From RSA11 sp965652565 (GTDB taxonomy: Bacteria; Actinomycetota; Thermoleophilia; Solirubrobacterales; 70-9), in contig CBFGWL010000005.1 in the NCBI GenBank assembly GCA_965652565.1, positions 7,075 to 71,074 on the forward strand: a DNA stretch of 64,000 bases, given 5' to 3'. The notes under the pieces were generated by a model. That model made no database searches, was not told the DNA's origin, and was given only the letters and a program-made list of their open reading frames with translations. This document shows, piece by piece, positions 51,934 to 61,826 of this stretch (positions are counted from its first letter, which is position 1; the number at the start of each line of letters is the position of its first letter). The translations under genes were made by a program, and so were the position numbers.

Positions 51934-52296
51934 GTGATCCATCACGTAAGCGTCGAAGTTGCGGACCTGGAGCGCAGCGGCCGCTTCTACGACGCCGTTC
52001 TCGGCGCGCTCGGCTGGCGGCGGCTCACCGAGCAGCCCGATCACATCGCATGGGGCATCGTGAAGCCGGTTTTCTACGCGTCGACCAGGCATCCGATCGC
52101 CCCTGGGGGCGGCCACGTCGCCTTCGCCGCCAACAGCATCCCCGCCGTCAAGGCCTCCTACGAGGGAGGGCTGGCGGCCGGCGGCACCGACGAGGGCGCG
52201 CCACGCCAACGACCGGAGTACGGTGCGACGTACTACTCCGCTTACCTGCTCGATCCCGACGGCAACCGCGTCGAGATCGCGGTCGGGACGACGTAG
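51934..52296 (+). CDS. VOC / glyoxalase-family metalloprotein
   Basis: The 120-residue protein is a single vicinal-oxygen-chelate domain: MIHHVSVEVADLERSGRFYD at the start (His ligand) and YYSAYLLDPDGNRVEIAVG at the end (Glu ligand). The fold uses paired beta-alpha-beta-beta-beta modules to hold a divalent metal. Functions in the family range from glyoxalase to antibiotic-binding and dioxygenase. The GTG start lies 7 nt after TAAGCT (51921-51926). It directly precedes the glycolytic operon but is probably transcribed on its own. Confidence 0.85.
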   Translation: MIHHVSVEVADLERSGRFYDAVLGALGWRRLTEQPDHIAWGIVKPVFYASTRHPIAPGGGHVAFAANSIPAVKASYEGGLAAGGTDEGAPRQRPEYGATYYSAYLLDPDGNRVEIAVGTT

Positions 52297-52340
52297 GCCC
52301 GCGCGCCCGCCCTCAGAGAAATAAACAGGAGGAATCTGAA

Positions 52341-53362
52341 ATGGCTCAAGTGAAGGTGGCAATCAACGGCTTCGGCCGCATCGGCAGGAACCTGTTCCGC
52401 GCGGCCTACGAGCGCGACGCCGACATCGACATCGTCGCGGTGAACGACATTGCCGACGTCGCCACGCTCGCCCACCTGCTCAAGTACGACTCGATCCTGG
52501 GGCGCTTCCCCGGCGAGATCGAGGAGCGCGACGGCGCGATCGTCGTCGACGGCAAGGAGATCAAGGTCTGCGCCGAGACCGACCCGGCCAACCTGCCGTG
52601 GGGCGACCTCGGCGTGGAGGTCGTGATCGAGTCGACCGGCCGCTTCACGAAGCGCGACGACGCCGCGAAGCACCTCGAGGCCGGCGCCAAGAAGGTGATC
52701 ATCTCCGCGCCCGCGACCGAGCCGGACGTCACCGTTGCGCTCGGCGTCAACTACGAGCGCGACTACGACCCCGAGAAGCACCACATCATCTCGAACGCGT
52801 CGTGCACGACGAACTGCCTCGCGCCGCTCGCGAAGGTGCTCCATGAGGCGCTCGGCATCGAGCGCGGCCTGATGACCACCGTGCACGCCTACACGGCCGA
52901 TCAGCGCCTGCAGGACATGCCGCACCGCGACATGCGCCGGGCCCGTGCGGCCGCTCTCAACCTGATCCCGACCACGACGGGCGCCGCCAAGGCCGTCGGC
53001 CTGGTCCTGCCCGAGCTGCAGGGCAAGCTGAACGGCTTCTCGATGCGCGCCCCGGTGCCGACGGGCTCGGTCGTCGACCTCGTCGCCGACGTCTCGCGCG
53101 AGACCACCATCGAGGAGGTCAACGCCGCGGTGAAGGCGGCCGCGGAGGGCCCGCTCAAGGGCATCCTCGCCTACACCGAGGACCCGATCGTCTCGTCGGA
53201 CATCGTCCAGGACCCGCACTCGGCGATCTTCGACGCGAAGTCGACGATGGTGGTCGACGGCACCATGGTCAAGGCCGTCGCCTGGTACGACAACGAGTGG
53301 GGCTACTCGAATCGCTGCGTCGAGCTGGCCGCCAAGGTCCTCGAGCGCGAGCCCGCGGCCGC

Positions 53363-53366
<4 letters not shown>
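52341..53366 (+). CDS. gap: Glyceraldehyde-3-phosphate dehydrogenase, type I
   Basis: GAPDH oxidises glyceraldehyde 3-phosphate to 1,3-bisphosphoglycerate with NAD. The 341-residue protein has the Rossmann motif VAINGFGRIGRN, the catalytic SNASCTTNCLAP (Cys155), the downstream His in TTVHAYTADQ, and WYDNEWGYSNR at the C-terminus. A strong Shine-Dalgarno AGGAGGA (52327-52333) precedes the ATG, fitting high expression and differing from the leaderless neighbours. It is the first of four coupled glycolytic genes; the pgk start overlaps its stop. Confidence 0.97.
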
Positions 53367-54595
<1,229 letters not shown>

Positions 54596-54610
54596 GGAGG
54601 GCTAGGGAGA

Positions 54611-55372
54611 GTGTCCCCGCGCACGCCGCTGATCGCGGCCAACTGGAAGATGCACAAGACGGTCGGGGAGACCGAGGAGTTCCTCGATCGCTTCCTCGCC
54701 GACGCCGAGGCGCTCGGCGACGTGGAGATCGTGGTCTGCCCGCCGTTCACCTCGCTCTCGGCCGCGGTCGAGCGCTGCCGGCGCTCATCCGTCCGCATCG
54801 CCGCGCAGAACATGCACGAGGCCGAGCAGGGCGCCTACACCGGCGAGGTCTCCGCGGGGATGCTGCTCGACATCGGCGTGCAGGGCGTAGTCCTCGGCCA
54901 CTCCGAGCGCCGCCAGTACTTCGCCGAGTCCGATGAGGCGCTCGCGCGCAAGGTCGCGGTCGCGCTGGAGCGCGGCCTCGAGCCGATCCTCTGCGTGGGG
55001 GAGAGCGAGAGCGAGCGCGACGCCGGTGAGACCGAGGCCGTCCTGCGCCGTCAGATCGAGGCCGATCTCGCAGGGATCGCGCCGGCGGATCTGGAGCGGG
55101 TCGTGATCGCATACGAGCCGATCTGGGCGATCGGCACGGGCCGTACCGCGACTCCCGAGCAGGCCGAGGAGGCGATCGTGTTCATCCGCAATCAGCTCGC
55201 GGGGATCGACGCGGACGGGGCCGCGGCCGTGCGCATCCTCTACGGCGGGTCGGTGAAGCCCGGCAACGCCGCCGAGCTGCTCGGTCGCGAGCAGATCGAC
55301 GGCGCCCTCGTCGGCGGGGCCTCGCTCGACCCGGCGGACTTCCTCGCGATCTGCGAGGCGGCCCGGTCGTGA
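54611..55372 (+). CDS. tpiA: Triosephosphate isomerase
   Basis: TIM interconverts dihydroxyacetone phosphate and glyceraldehyde 3-phosphate. The 253-residue protein has AANWKMHKT (catalytic Lys), VVLGHSERRQYF (electrophilic His), VIAYEPIWAIGTGR (catalytic Glu) and ILYGGSVKPGNA (phosphate loop). The GTG start follows a GGAGGG ribosome site 15 nt after the pgk stop. gpmI overlaps its end by 4 nt. Confidence 0.96.
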   Translation: MSPRTPLIAANWKMHKTVGETEEFLDRFLADAEALGDVEIVVCPPFTSLSAAVERCRRSSVRIAAQNMHEAEQGAYTGEVSAGMLLDIGVQGVVLGHSERRQYFAESDEALARKVAVALERGLEPILCVGESESERDAGETEAVLRRQIEADLAGIAPADLERVVIAYEPIWAIGTGRTATPEQAEEAIVFIRNQLAGIDADGAAAVRILYGGSVKPGNAAELLGREQIDGALVGGASLDPADFLAICEAARS

Positions 55373-56913
55373 GCCCGCTCCCCGAAGGGGCGCAGGTGTT
55401 GCCGGCGCCCTCCGTCGCGCTGGTGATTCTCGACGGGTGGGGCTTGGCGCCACCCGGGCCCGGCAATGCGATCTCGCAGGCCTCGACGCCGGTCTTCGAT
55501 GAGCTCTGGGAGCGCTACCCGCACACGCAGCTCTCGGCGAGCGGCCGCGATGTCGGCCTGCCCGACGGCCAGATGGGTAACTCCGAGGTGGGCCACCTCA
55601 ACCTGGGGGCGGGGTCGGTCGTCAAGCAGGACCTCGCGCGCATCGACGACGCGATCGCCGACGGCACCTTCTTCGAGAACGAGGCCCTGCTCGCCGCCTG
55701 CGAGGCCGCGCGCAACTCGCCGCGCGGCCGCCTGCACCTGATGGGGCTGGTCTCCGACGGCGGCGTGCACTCCGGCTGGGAGCACATCGAGGCCTGCATC
55801 GAGCTCGCGGCGCGCCAGGGCGTGCCCGACCTCGTCGTCCACGTGTTCACCGACGGCCGCGACACGCTGCCCGATTCCGCCCGCGGCTATCTGGTCGAGG
55901 TGGAGCGCTGGCTGCGCCGCGCGGGGCGGATCGGCACCGTGAGCGGCCGCTACTACGCCATGGATCGCGATCGGCGGTGGGATCGCACGAAGCTCGCGTA
56001 CGACGCGATCGTGCACGCCCAGGGGGAGCGGGCCGCCAGCGCGGAGGAGGCGGTGGCCGCGTCGCACGAGGCCGGCGCCACCGACGAGTTCGTGCGCCCG
56101 ACGGTGATCGGGGACTACGACGGGATGGCCGACGGCGACGTCGCCATCTTCTTCAACTTCCGTCCCGACCGCGCGCGTCAGCTCGTCCGCGCGCTGGGCG
56201 AGGAGGACTTCGACGAGTTCCCGCGCAGCGGCGCCCCGCGCATCTCCCTGACGACGCTCACGGAGTACCACGCGGGGTGGCCGTACCCGATCGCGTTCCC
56301 ACCCAAGACCCCCGATGTGACCATCGCCGAGGTGCTCGCGCAGCACGGCGCGAAGCAGCTCCACGTCGCCGAGACGGAGAAGTACGCGCACGTGACCTAC
56401 TTCTTCAACGGCGGACGTGAAGAGGAGTGGGAAGGGGAGTCCCGGTGCCTGGTCGATTCTCCGCGCGACGTCCCCACCTACGACCACAAGCCCGAGATGA
56501 GCGCGCGCGGCGCGGCCGACGCCTTCGTCGAGCGCTGGCGGGCCGACGGCTACCGCTTCGGGATCATCAACTTCGCGAACCCCGACATGGTGGGGCACAC
56601 CGGCGTGATCCCGGCCGCTGTCAAGGCCGTCGAGACCGTCGACGAGTGCCTCGGACGCGTGGTCGCCGCGGTACACGAGAGCGGCGGCGCGTGCATCGTG
56701 ACCGCCGACCACGGCAACGCGGACAACATGCTCGAGCCCGACGGCTCACCGAACACGGCGCACACCACCAACCCGGTGCCGTTCATCGTCACGGTCCCGG
56801 GCGTGGAGCTCGCCGACGGCGGGATCCTGGCCGACGTCTCGCCGACCGCGCTCGCGATGCTCGGCATCGCGCAGCCACAGGCGATGACCGGCCGCTCGCT
56901 GATCGGGCGGTAA
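55369..56913 (+). CDS. gpmI: 2,3-bisphosphoglycerate-independent phosphoglycerate mutase
   Basis: iPGM interconverts 3- and 2-phosphoglycerate through a phosphoserine intermediate and two manganese ions. The 514-residue protein has LVILDGWGLAPPG at the N-terminus, DGQMGNSEVGHLNLGAG with the nucleophilic Ser, FTDGRDTLPDSA, and the C-terminal metal site with NPDMVGHTG and VTADHGNADNM. The GTG start overlaps the tpiA TGA. gpmI directly after gap-pgk-tpi is a Firmicutes-like arrangement (Bacillus gapA-pgk-tpiA-pgm-eno); most actinobacteria use an unlinked gpm. eno is not present here. Confidence 0.95.
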   Translation: MSPLPEGAQVLPAPSVALVILDGWGLAPPGPGNAISQASTPVFDELWERYPHTQLSASGRDVGLPDGQMGNSEVGHLNLGAGSVVKQDLARIDDAIADGTFFENEALLAACEAARNSPRGRLHLMGLVSDGGVHSGWEHIEACIELAARQGVPDLVVHVFTDGRDTLPDSARGYLVEVERWLRRAGRIGTVSGRYYAMDRDRRWDRTKLAYDAIVHAQGERAASAEEAVAASHEAGATDEFVRPTVIGDYDGMADGDVAIFFNFRPDRARQLVRALGEEDFDEFPRSGAPRISLTTLTEYHAGWPYPIAFPPKTPDVTIAEVLAQHGAKQLHVAETEKYAHVTYFFNGGREEEWEGESRCLVDSPRDVPTYDHKPEMSARGAADAFVERWRADGYRFGIINFANPDMVGHTGVIPAAVKAVETVDECLGRVVAAVHESGGACIVTADHGNADNMLEPDGSPNTAHTTNPVPFIVTVPGVELADGGILADVSPTALAMLGIAQPQAMTGRSLIGR

Positions 56914-56930
56914 CGCGTCGGCTCGACGCG
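56914..56930 (+). terminator. Hairpin after gpmI
   Basis: A 7-bp perfect stem CGCGTCG-GCT-CGACGCG starts at the base after the gpmI stop codon. There is no T-run, so it may be a Rho-dependent end or a 3' stabiliser of the glycolytic mRNA. Confidence 0.45.
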
Positions 56931-57070
56931 GCCCGCGTCACGGCATCGCGGCGCCCACCGCGATGCGGCGTTGCCGTGCCACCGAACGGGGGCGCCGGCC
57001 CCTGTGCAAGCGGTTGCCTTCGCGTGCCTAAATCTCTGAGGAAGCACTAGAAAATCTGCTACGAGCTGGC

Positions 57071-57076
57071 TAAGAT
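57071..57076 (+). promoter_or_regulatory. Candidate -10 hexamer of hsp20
   Basis: TAAGAT lies 64 nt upstream of the hsp20 start in an AT-richer stretch (57029-57080). No convincing -35, CIRCE or HspR (HAIR) sequence was found; GAGGAAGC (57038-57045) could be part of an alternative-sigma promoter. The remaining 56931-57140 region shows no gene. Confidence 0.35.
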
Positions 57077-57140
57077 ATGTGCCGCGAGGATGACTAAGGC
57101 CAGTGACGTCAGTTCGTGACGGACAGGAGGTGTTTTCGAG

Positions 57141-57614
57141 ATGACAACGCTTGTTCGCTGGGATCCGGCTCGTGAGCTGGACACGCTGCAGGGCGAGATG
57201 AACAGGCTTTTCGACACGTTCTTCGGCACGCGGGCCAACGGGAACGCCGCAGGTAGGCGCTGGGTGCCCGCGATGGACCTGATGGAGACCGACGACGCGT
57301 TCGTCGTGAAGGCCGATCTCCCGGGCCTCGAGCGCGACGACGTGTCCGTCGAGATCAAGGACAACGTTCTCTCGATCTCGGGCGAGCGCAAGGCCGAGCA
57401 CACCGAGGATCAGGACGGCTACGTCCGGGTCGAGCGCTCCTACGGGTCGTTCGCGCGGACGCTTCAGCTCCCGGACGGCGTCGACCCCGACGCGGTGAAG
57501 GCGTCGTTCGACAAGGGCGTTCTCGAGGTCCGAATCCCGAAGCCGGAGGAGCGCAAGCCTCACCGGGTCCAGATCGCCGCCGGCACGCTCGAGGGCGAAG
57601 CCTCCGAGAAGTAG
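57141..57614 (+). CDS. Small heat-shock protein, Hsp20/alpha-crystallin family
   Basis: This ATP-independent chaperone forms oligomers that hold unfolding proteins. The 157-residue protein has an N-terminal arm (LVRWDPARELDTLQGEMNRL), the alpha-crystallin domain (~residues 48-140: AMDLMETDDAFVVKADLPGL, SVEIKDNVLSISGERK, SYGSFARTLQLPDGVDPDAV, ASFDKGVLEVRIPK) and a short tail. A strong AGGAGGTG ribosome site (57125-57132) is 8 nt before the ATG. A strong terminator follows, so it is monocistronic. Confidence 0.95.
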   Translation: MTTLVRWDPARELDTLQGEMNRLFDTFFGTRANGNAAGRRWVPAMDLMETDDAFVVKADLPGLERDDVSVEIKDNVLSISGERKAEHTEDQDGYVRVERSYGSFARTLQLPDGVDPDAVKASFDKGVLEVRIPKPEERKPHRVQIAAGTLEGEASEK

Positions 57615-57648
57615 GTAGGCAGGCCGCGGACGATCCGCGACCCGGATC

Positions 57649-57692
57649 GGGCCGCCTCGCCGGTCGCACCGGCGGGGCGGCCCTCGCTTTTT
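57649..57692 (+). terminator. Rho-independent terminator of hsp20
   Basis: A long two-part stem (GGGCCGCC with GGCGGCCC, and GCCGGT with ACCGGC, loop CGC) is followed by CTCGC and TTTTT at 57688-57692. This is the strongest intrinsic terminator in the window. Confidence 0.9.
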
Positions 57693-57797
57693 GCCAGCGT
57701 GGCCCCCGGGGCCGCGTGACATCATCTCGCCATCGTCGCGAGCAGCAACAGCACACCTACGCCGGAGGTCGCGATCGCGCCCCTGGCGCTGCCCTCC

Positions 57798-58733
57798 GTG
57801 GCCGAGTTGCGCGCCACGGTCGGCGGGCGCCGGACCCTGCGGCGGTTTCTGCGCGCGCGGGGCGACGAGCGCCGCGCGCTCACGCGCGATCTGATCTTCC
57901 GGCTGGCCGGGCACTTCACGCCCAGCCTCGCCGTGGACGCCGACGGGGTGCGCTACCACCTGAACACGGCGGATCGGGAGATCAGCCGCATCGTCTACAT
58001 CTTCGGCCTCTACGACCGGCCCCTGATGCAGACGGCGTTCGCGGCGCTCGGGCGGCTCGGCGGGCCCACTGGATTCAACGGCAAGCTGTTGCTCGACATC
58101 GGCGCCAACATCGGCACGACGACGCTGACCGCCACCGCGCACTTCGGGGCGGGGGGCTCGGTCGCGATCGAGCCAGATCCCACGAACCTGCGCTTCTTCG
58201 ATCTCAACATGGCGGCGAACGGCCTCGTGGACCGCGTCACCGTCCACCGCGCTGCGGCCTCGGATCGGAGCGGCACGCTCGAGCTCGAGCGCTCGGAGTG
58301 GAACGCGGGGGACCACCGCGTGCGCTCGAACGGCTCCGCGGATCCGGCGGCCGAGGTGGTCTCGGTCCCAGCCGTGGCGATCGACGAGCTGGTCGATGGC
58401 GGCGAACTGGACCCGGCCGACATCGGCGCTGTGTGGATCGACGTGCAGGGGCACGAGGGCCACGCGCTCGCCGGTGCGGTGAAGGTGCTCGAGGCGCAGG
58501 TGCCCGTCGTGCTCGAGTACTGGCCTGCGGGGCTGCGCGCCGCGGGCGGGTTCGAGCTGCTCGGTGAGCTCATCGCGGCGCACTACGAGCGCATCGTCGA
58601 CCTCGGCCGGCCCGGCGAGCGGCCAAGCCTTGAGCCGGCGCCGGTGAGCGAGCTGGCGCGCGTGGCCGAGCGCTACGGCGGCGAGGACGACCACACCGAC
58701 CTCCTCCTGGTCCCGCGCGGGCTCCCCGGCTGA
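57798..58733 (+). CDS. FkbM-family SAM-dependent methyltransferase
   Basis: The 311-residue protein has the FkbM pattern: LLLDIGANIGTTTLTATAHF (SAM motif I), VAIEPDPTNLRFFDLN, an Asn in LNMAANGL, AASDRSGTLEL, and IDVQGHEGHALAGAVKVL near the C-terminus. FkbM enzymes O-methylate polyketides, sugars or other metabolites. GTG 57798 is the first usual start; the frame is open upstream to the TGA at 57717 without another canonical start. tgt follows after only 3 nt, so they are co-transcribed, although a functional link is not obvious. Substrate unknown. Confidence 0.88.
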   Translation: MAELRATVGGRRTLRRFLRARGDERRALTRDLIFRLAGHFTPSLAVDADGVRYHLNTADREISRIVYIFGLYDRPLMQTAFAALGRLGGPTGFNGKLLLDIGANIGTTTLTATAHFGAGGSVAIEPDPTNLRFFDLNMAANGLVDRVTVHRAAASDRSGTLELERSEWNAGDHRVRSNGSADPAAEVVSVPAVAIDELVDGGELDPADIGAVWIDVQGHEGHALAGAVKVLEAQVPVVLEYWPAGLRAAGGFELLGELIAAHYERIVDLGRPGERPSLEPAPVSELARVAERYGGEDDHTDLLLVPRGLPG

Positions 58734-58736
58734 CGC

Positions 58737-59960
58737 ATGCGCTCCGACCCCCAGCGCTTGCGGTTCGAGATCACCGCGCGCGACGGCCGCGCGCGGACGG
58801 GCGTCCTGCACACGCCGCACGGCCCGGTGCGCACGCCGGCGTTCATTCCGCTGGCGACGACGGGCGCGGTGCGCGGCCTCGCGGCCCGCGAGGTCGCCGA
58901 GCTCGGCTTCGAGCTCATCCTCGGCAACACCTTCCACCTGTTCCTGCGCCCGGGCGCCGAGGCGCTGCGCGAGCGCGGCGGCTTGCACCGCTTCATGGGC
59001 TGGGAGCGGGCCCTGATCACGGACTCCGGCGGCTTCCAGGTGTTCTCGCTCGCCCACGGCTCGGTGGCCGACGAGATCAAGGGGCGGCGGGGTCGCGTCG
59101 CCGGGCATGGCTCGATCCTGGAGATCGCGGAGGAGGGCGTGCGCTTCCGCTCGTACCTCGACGGCGCCGAGCTGTTCATGGGCCCGGAGGAGTCGCTTGC
59201 GATGCAGGCGGCGATCGGCTCCGACATCGCGCTCGCGTTCGACGAGTGCACGCCCTTCCACGCCGATTACGACTACACGGCGCGCTCGACCGAGCGCACG
59301 CACCGCTGGCTCGATCGCTGCGTTGCCTGGCACGCGGAGCACGGGCCCGCGCGGCAGGCGTTCTTCGGCATCGTGCAGGGCGGGGTCTACGAGGAGCTGC
59401 GCCGCGCTTCGGCCGAGCGGGTCTCGGCGGCGCCCATCGACGGGATCTCGATCGGCGGAACGCTCGGCGAGGACAAGCCCCAGATGTATGGGGTGCTGGA
59501 CATGACGCTGCCGCACCTCCCGCAGGAGGCCCCCAAGCATCTGCTCGGGATCGGCGAGCCGGACGATCTGATCGCGGGGATCGAGCGCGGCATCGACGTC
59601 TTCGACTGCGCGGTGCCCACCCGGCTCGGCCGCCACGGCATGGCGCTCGCGCCACGTCCGGACGATCGCTACCGGTTCAACGTGCGCTCGAAGAAGCTCG
59701 CGGCGGACGACGGCCCCCTGGTCGAGGGCTGTCCCTGCGAGGCGTGCCGCGACCACACCCGCGCCTATCTGCACTACCTCTCCCGCGCCGAGGAGCTCAC
59801 CGCCGTGCGGCTGCTCACGATCCACAACCTCGTCTACCTGGAGCGCCTCGTCGCCAACGCGCGCGCGGCGATCGAGGCGGGTGAGCTGGGCGCCTACGCG
59901 AAGCGGCTCGCCGACGGCAGCGCGCCGTGGGCCGCGTGGCCTACGGCAGGTTCCGGTTGA
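58737..59960 (+). CDS. tgt: tRNA-guanine transglycosylase
   Basis: Tgt exchanges guanine-34 of certain tRNAs for preQ1 (or queuine) in the queuosine pathway. The 407-residue protein has the catalytic Asp in LITDSGGFQVFSLAHGSV, AFDECTPFHADYDYT, the nucleophile Asp region FDCAVPTRLGRHGMAL, and the zinc site CPCEACRDHTRAYLHYL followed by a His in LTIHNLVYL. The ATG at 58737 is 3 nt after the FkbM stop. The end overlaps the convergent kinase gene by 20 nt. No queC/D/E/F/A genes are in the window. Confidence 0.95.
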   Translation: MRSDPQRLRFEITARDGRARTGVLHTPHGPVRTPAFIPLATTGAVRGLAAREVAELGFELILGNTFHLFLRPGAEALRERGGLHRFMGWERALITDSGGFQVFSLAHGSVADEIKGRRGRVAGHGSILEIAEEGVRFRSYLDGAELFMGPEESLAMQAAIGSDIALAFDECTPFHADYDYTARSTERTHRWLDRCVAWHAEHGPARQAFFGIVQGGVYEELRRASAERVSAAPIDGISIGGTLGEDKPQMYGVLDMTLPHLPQEAPKHLLGIGEPDDLIAGIERGIDVFDCAVPTRLGRHGMALAPRPDDRYRFNVRSKKLAADDGPLVEGCPCEACRDHTRAYLHYLSRAEELTAVRLLTIHNLVYLERLVANARAAIEAGELGAYAKRLADGSAPWAAWPTAGSG

Positions 59961-61209
59961 TGAAGTCGCGCAGGTTGTCGATCTGCTGATCGATCTGGTC
60001 GCTGATCAGCCTGCCGACGTCGCTGTCCTGGCCGGCGTCGGTGAGCGTCAGTACCGCGGCGGCGATCGCCGCGGCCAGCAACGCGATCAAGAGCAGCACG
60101 CCGAGGGCGCGCAGCACGCGGCCGAAGAACGACGGCCCTGAGCGGCGCGGCGGTGGCGGCGCGGGCCGTGGGCGCGCCACCGGCTGGGGCGGCGGGGGCA
60201 CGACGCGCTGCGGCGCGACGGGGGTCGCGATGTCCGGGGAGTCGGCGATCGCTCGCGTGGGCGCGGTCGCCGGGCCCGTCGCAAGCGCGCGGGTCGGCGC
60301 CTGGTCGGCGGGCGCCGGCGGCTCGGTGCCGGCCAGTCCGGCGCGCAAGGCCACGGAGAACTCCCGGGCGGTCGAGTAGCGCTCGCCGGCCTCGCCCTCG
60401 AGGGCGCGCAGGACGGCTCGCGAGAGCGTCTCCGGGACGTTTGGGTCATAGGAGGTGGGGGGCAGGGGGCGCTCGCTCTCGCGCCGGATCGCGAGCTCGG
60501 CGAGCGTGCTGCCCTCCCAGGGCAGGCGGCCGGTGAGCATCTGGTAGACGACCACGCCGAGCGCGTACACGTCGGCGGCGGGCGTTGCCTCTTCACCGCG
60601 GGCCTGCTCGGGGGCGAGGTAGGCGGCGGTCCCGACCACGGAGCCGACCTGGGTGAGCCGCGATTGCTCGGCGGCGCGGGCGATGCCGAAGTCGGTGAGC
60701 TTCACGGTCATCTCGCCGGTGGGCGGATCGTGCGACGAGGTGCCGCGTTCCGGCCGGCCGGCGGGGCCGCCGATCACCATCAGGTTTCCGGGCTTGACGT
60801 CGCGGTGGATGATCCCCTGGCGATGGGCGTATTGCAGGCCGGCGCAGGCCTGGACGCCGATCGACACCGACACCGGGGCGCCGAGCCGGCCGCGGCGCTG
60901 CAGGAGCTGGGCGACCGAGCGGCCCTCCACGTACTCCATGACGATGTAGTGGCGGCCGCGGTCGACGCCCGTGTCGTAGACCTGGACGATGTTGGGGTGG
61001 ATGAGGCGAGCCACGGCGAGCGCCTCGCGCCGGAAGCGCGCCACGAACTTCTCATCGTCGGAGAGGTGCTCGGCGAGGATCTTCACGGCGACGGTGCGCT
61101 CGAGCACGCGATCGGTGGCGCCGTAGACGGTGGACATGCCGCCCGAGCCCAGCTTCTCGCCGAGCTCGTAGCGATCGGAGATCACTTCGCCCTTCGCGCT
61201 GCTCGTCAC
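59941..61209 (-). CDS. Membrane Ser/Thr protein kinase (PknB-like, without PASTA)
   Basis: The 422-residue protein has a complete Hanks-type kinase domain (~residues 14-275): LGSGGMSTVYGATD (Gly loop), VAVKIL (ATP Lys), IIHRDVKPGN (catalytic loop), KLTDFGIARA (DFG) and GTAAYLAPEQARGE (APE-type activation segment). A Pro/Thr-rich cytoplasmic linker follows, then one helix (~375-395, LGVLLLIALLAAAIAAAVL) and a ~25-residue outer tail with no PASTA repeats. It starts 3 nt after the upstream lipoprotein gene (GTG 61209), so the two are co-expressed. Such kinases tune wall growth and stress responses. Confidence 0.94.
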   Translation of the reverse strand: MTSSAKGEVISDRYELGEKLGSGGMSTVYGATDRVLERTVAVKILAEHLSDDEKFVARFRREALAVARLIHPNIVQVYDTGVDRGRHYIVMEYVEGRSVAQLLQRRGRLGAPVSVSIGVQACAGLQYAHRQGIIHRDVKPGNLMVIGGPAGRPERGTSSHDPPTGEMTVKLTDFGIARAAEQSRLTQVGSVVGTAAYLAPEQARGEEATPAADVYALGVVVYQMLTGRLPWEGSTLAELAIRRESERPLPPTSYDPNVPETLSRAVLRALEGEAGERYSTAREFSVALRAGLAGTEPPAPADQAPTRALATGPATAPTRAIADSPDIATPVAPQRVVPPPPQPVARPRPAPPPPRRSGPSFFGRVLRALGVLLLIALLAAAIAAAVLTLTDAGQDSDVGRLISDQIDQQIDNLRDFINRNLP

Positions 61210-61212
61210 GCG

Positions 61213-61797
61213 TCAGCCCCCGGTCCCGATCCCGCCGCTGTCCGGGGGGCCGCCATTGCCCGGGTTGCCGCCGGGCCCCGAGTTGCCCGGGCCCGGGTTG
61301 CCCCCGCCCGGCTTGTTCGGGGGCGGGCCCTCGTTGCCGCGCCCGGGTCCCCGGCCCGAGCCGCTGTCCCCGCCGTTGTCCTCCTCGGGCGGCTCCGTCT
61401 CGGTGGGTGGCTCGGTCGTCTCGGGTGGCTCGGTGACCGGCTCCTCGGGCGGCAGGACCTCCGTCTCCCCGGTCGGGCCGGTCTCAGGCTCCTCGCACTG
61501 CTCGCGGGTCAGCTCGACGAGGTTCCTGCCGGCGCGCTCGAGCGTCTCGCGGTCGGAATCGCTGACGTCGTCGGGCAGGGTCTGGATGTCCTGGTAGAGC
61601 CGCTCGGCCTCGCTGCGCGCGGTGTCGCAGTTGCCCTCGTTGACCGCGGCCTCGATCGCGTTGAGGCGCTCGAGTAGCGCCTGGCCCCGATCCGCCGGGA
61701 TCGTGCCGTCGTCCTCGCCGCCTGATCCGCAGGCCGCCGCGGCTGCCATCAAGCAGACGGCAGCGAGCGCTGCGATCAGTGAACGCAACCGAGGCAT
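61213..61797 (-). CDS. Lipoprotein with disordered Pro/Gly/Glu-rich C-terminus
   Basis: From ATG 61797 the protein has 194 residues; TAGACT (61805-61810) is 7 nt upstream. The lipobox is CLMAAAAAC. A short helical domain (~residues 35-105, with two Cys: EGNCDTARSEAERLYQDI and LTREQCEEPE) is followed by Glu/Pro/Thr repeats and a Gly/Asn/Pro-rich end (PGPGNSGPGGNPGNGGPP). It may be a sensor or wall-embedded partner of the kinase 3 nt downstream. No family is recognised; the disordered end is typical of wall-spanning segments. Confidence 0.75.
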   Translation of the reverse strand: MPRLRSLIAALAAVCLMAAAAACGSGGEDDGTIPADRGQALLERLNAIEAAVNEGNCDTARSEAERLYQDIQTLPDDVSDSDRETLERAGRNLVELTREQCEEPETGPTGETEVLPPEEPVTEPPETTEPPTETEPPEEDNGGDSGSGRGPGRGNEGPPPNKPGGGNPGPGNSGPGGNPGNGGPPDSGGIGTGG

Positions 61798-61804
61798 CCG
61801 GCCG

Positions 61805-61810
61805 AGTCTA
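61805..61810 (-). promoter_or_regulatory. -10 hexamer TAGACT of the lipoprotein-kinase operon
   Basis: TAGACT on the minus strand, 7 nt before ATG 61797. It favours this start over the upstream in-frame codon at 61830, which would overlap the phosphoesterase gene. Confidence 0.55.
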
Positions 61811-61826
61811 GTCCGCGCCGGGAGCC

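Noticed and set aside
57720..57798. Non-canonical ATC start for the FkbM gene
   Set aside because: The frame is open upstream to 57720, but there is no Shine-Dalgarno or -10 support comparable to carD. GTG 57798 is the simpler choice.
56550..59825. 1,091-codon open frame on the minus strand across gpmI-tgt
   Set aside because: It runs antisense through four well-supported genes and two intergenic regions including a terminator. It is a composition artefact.
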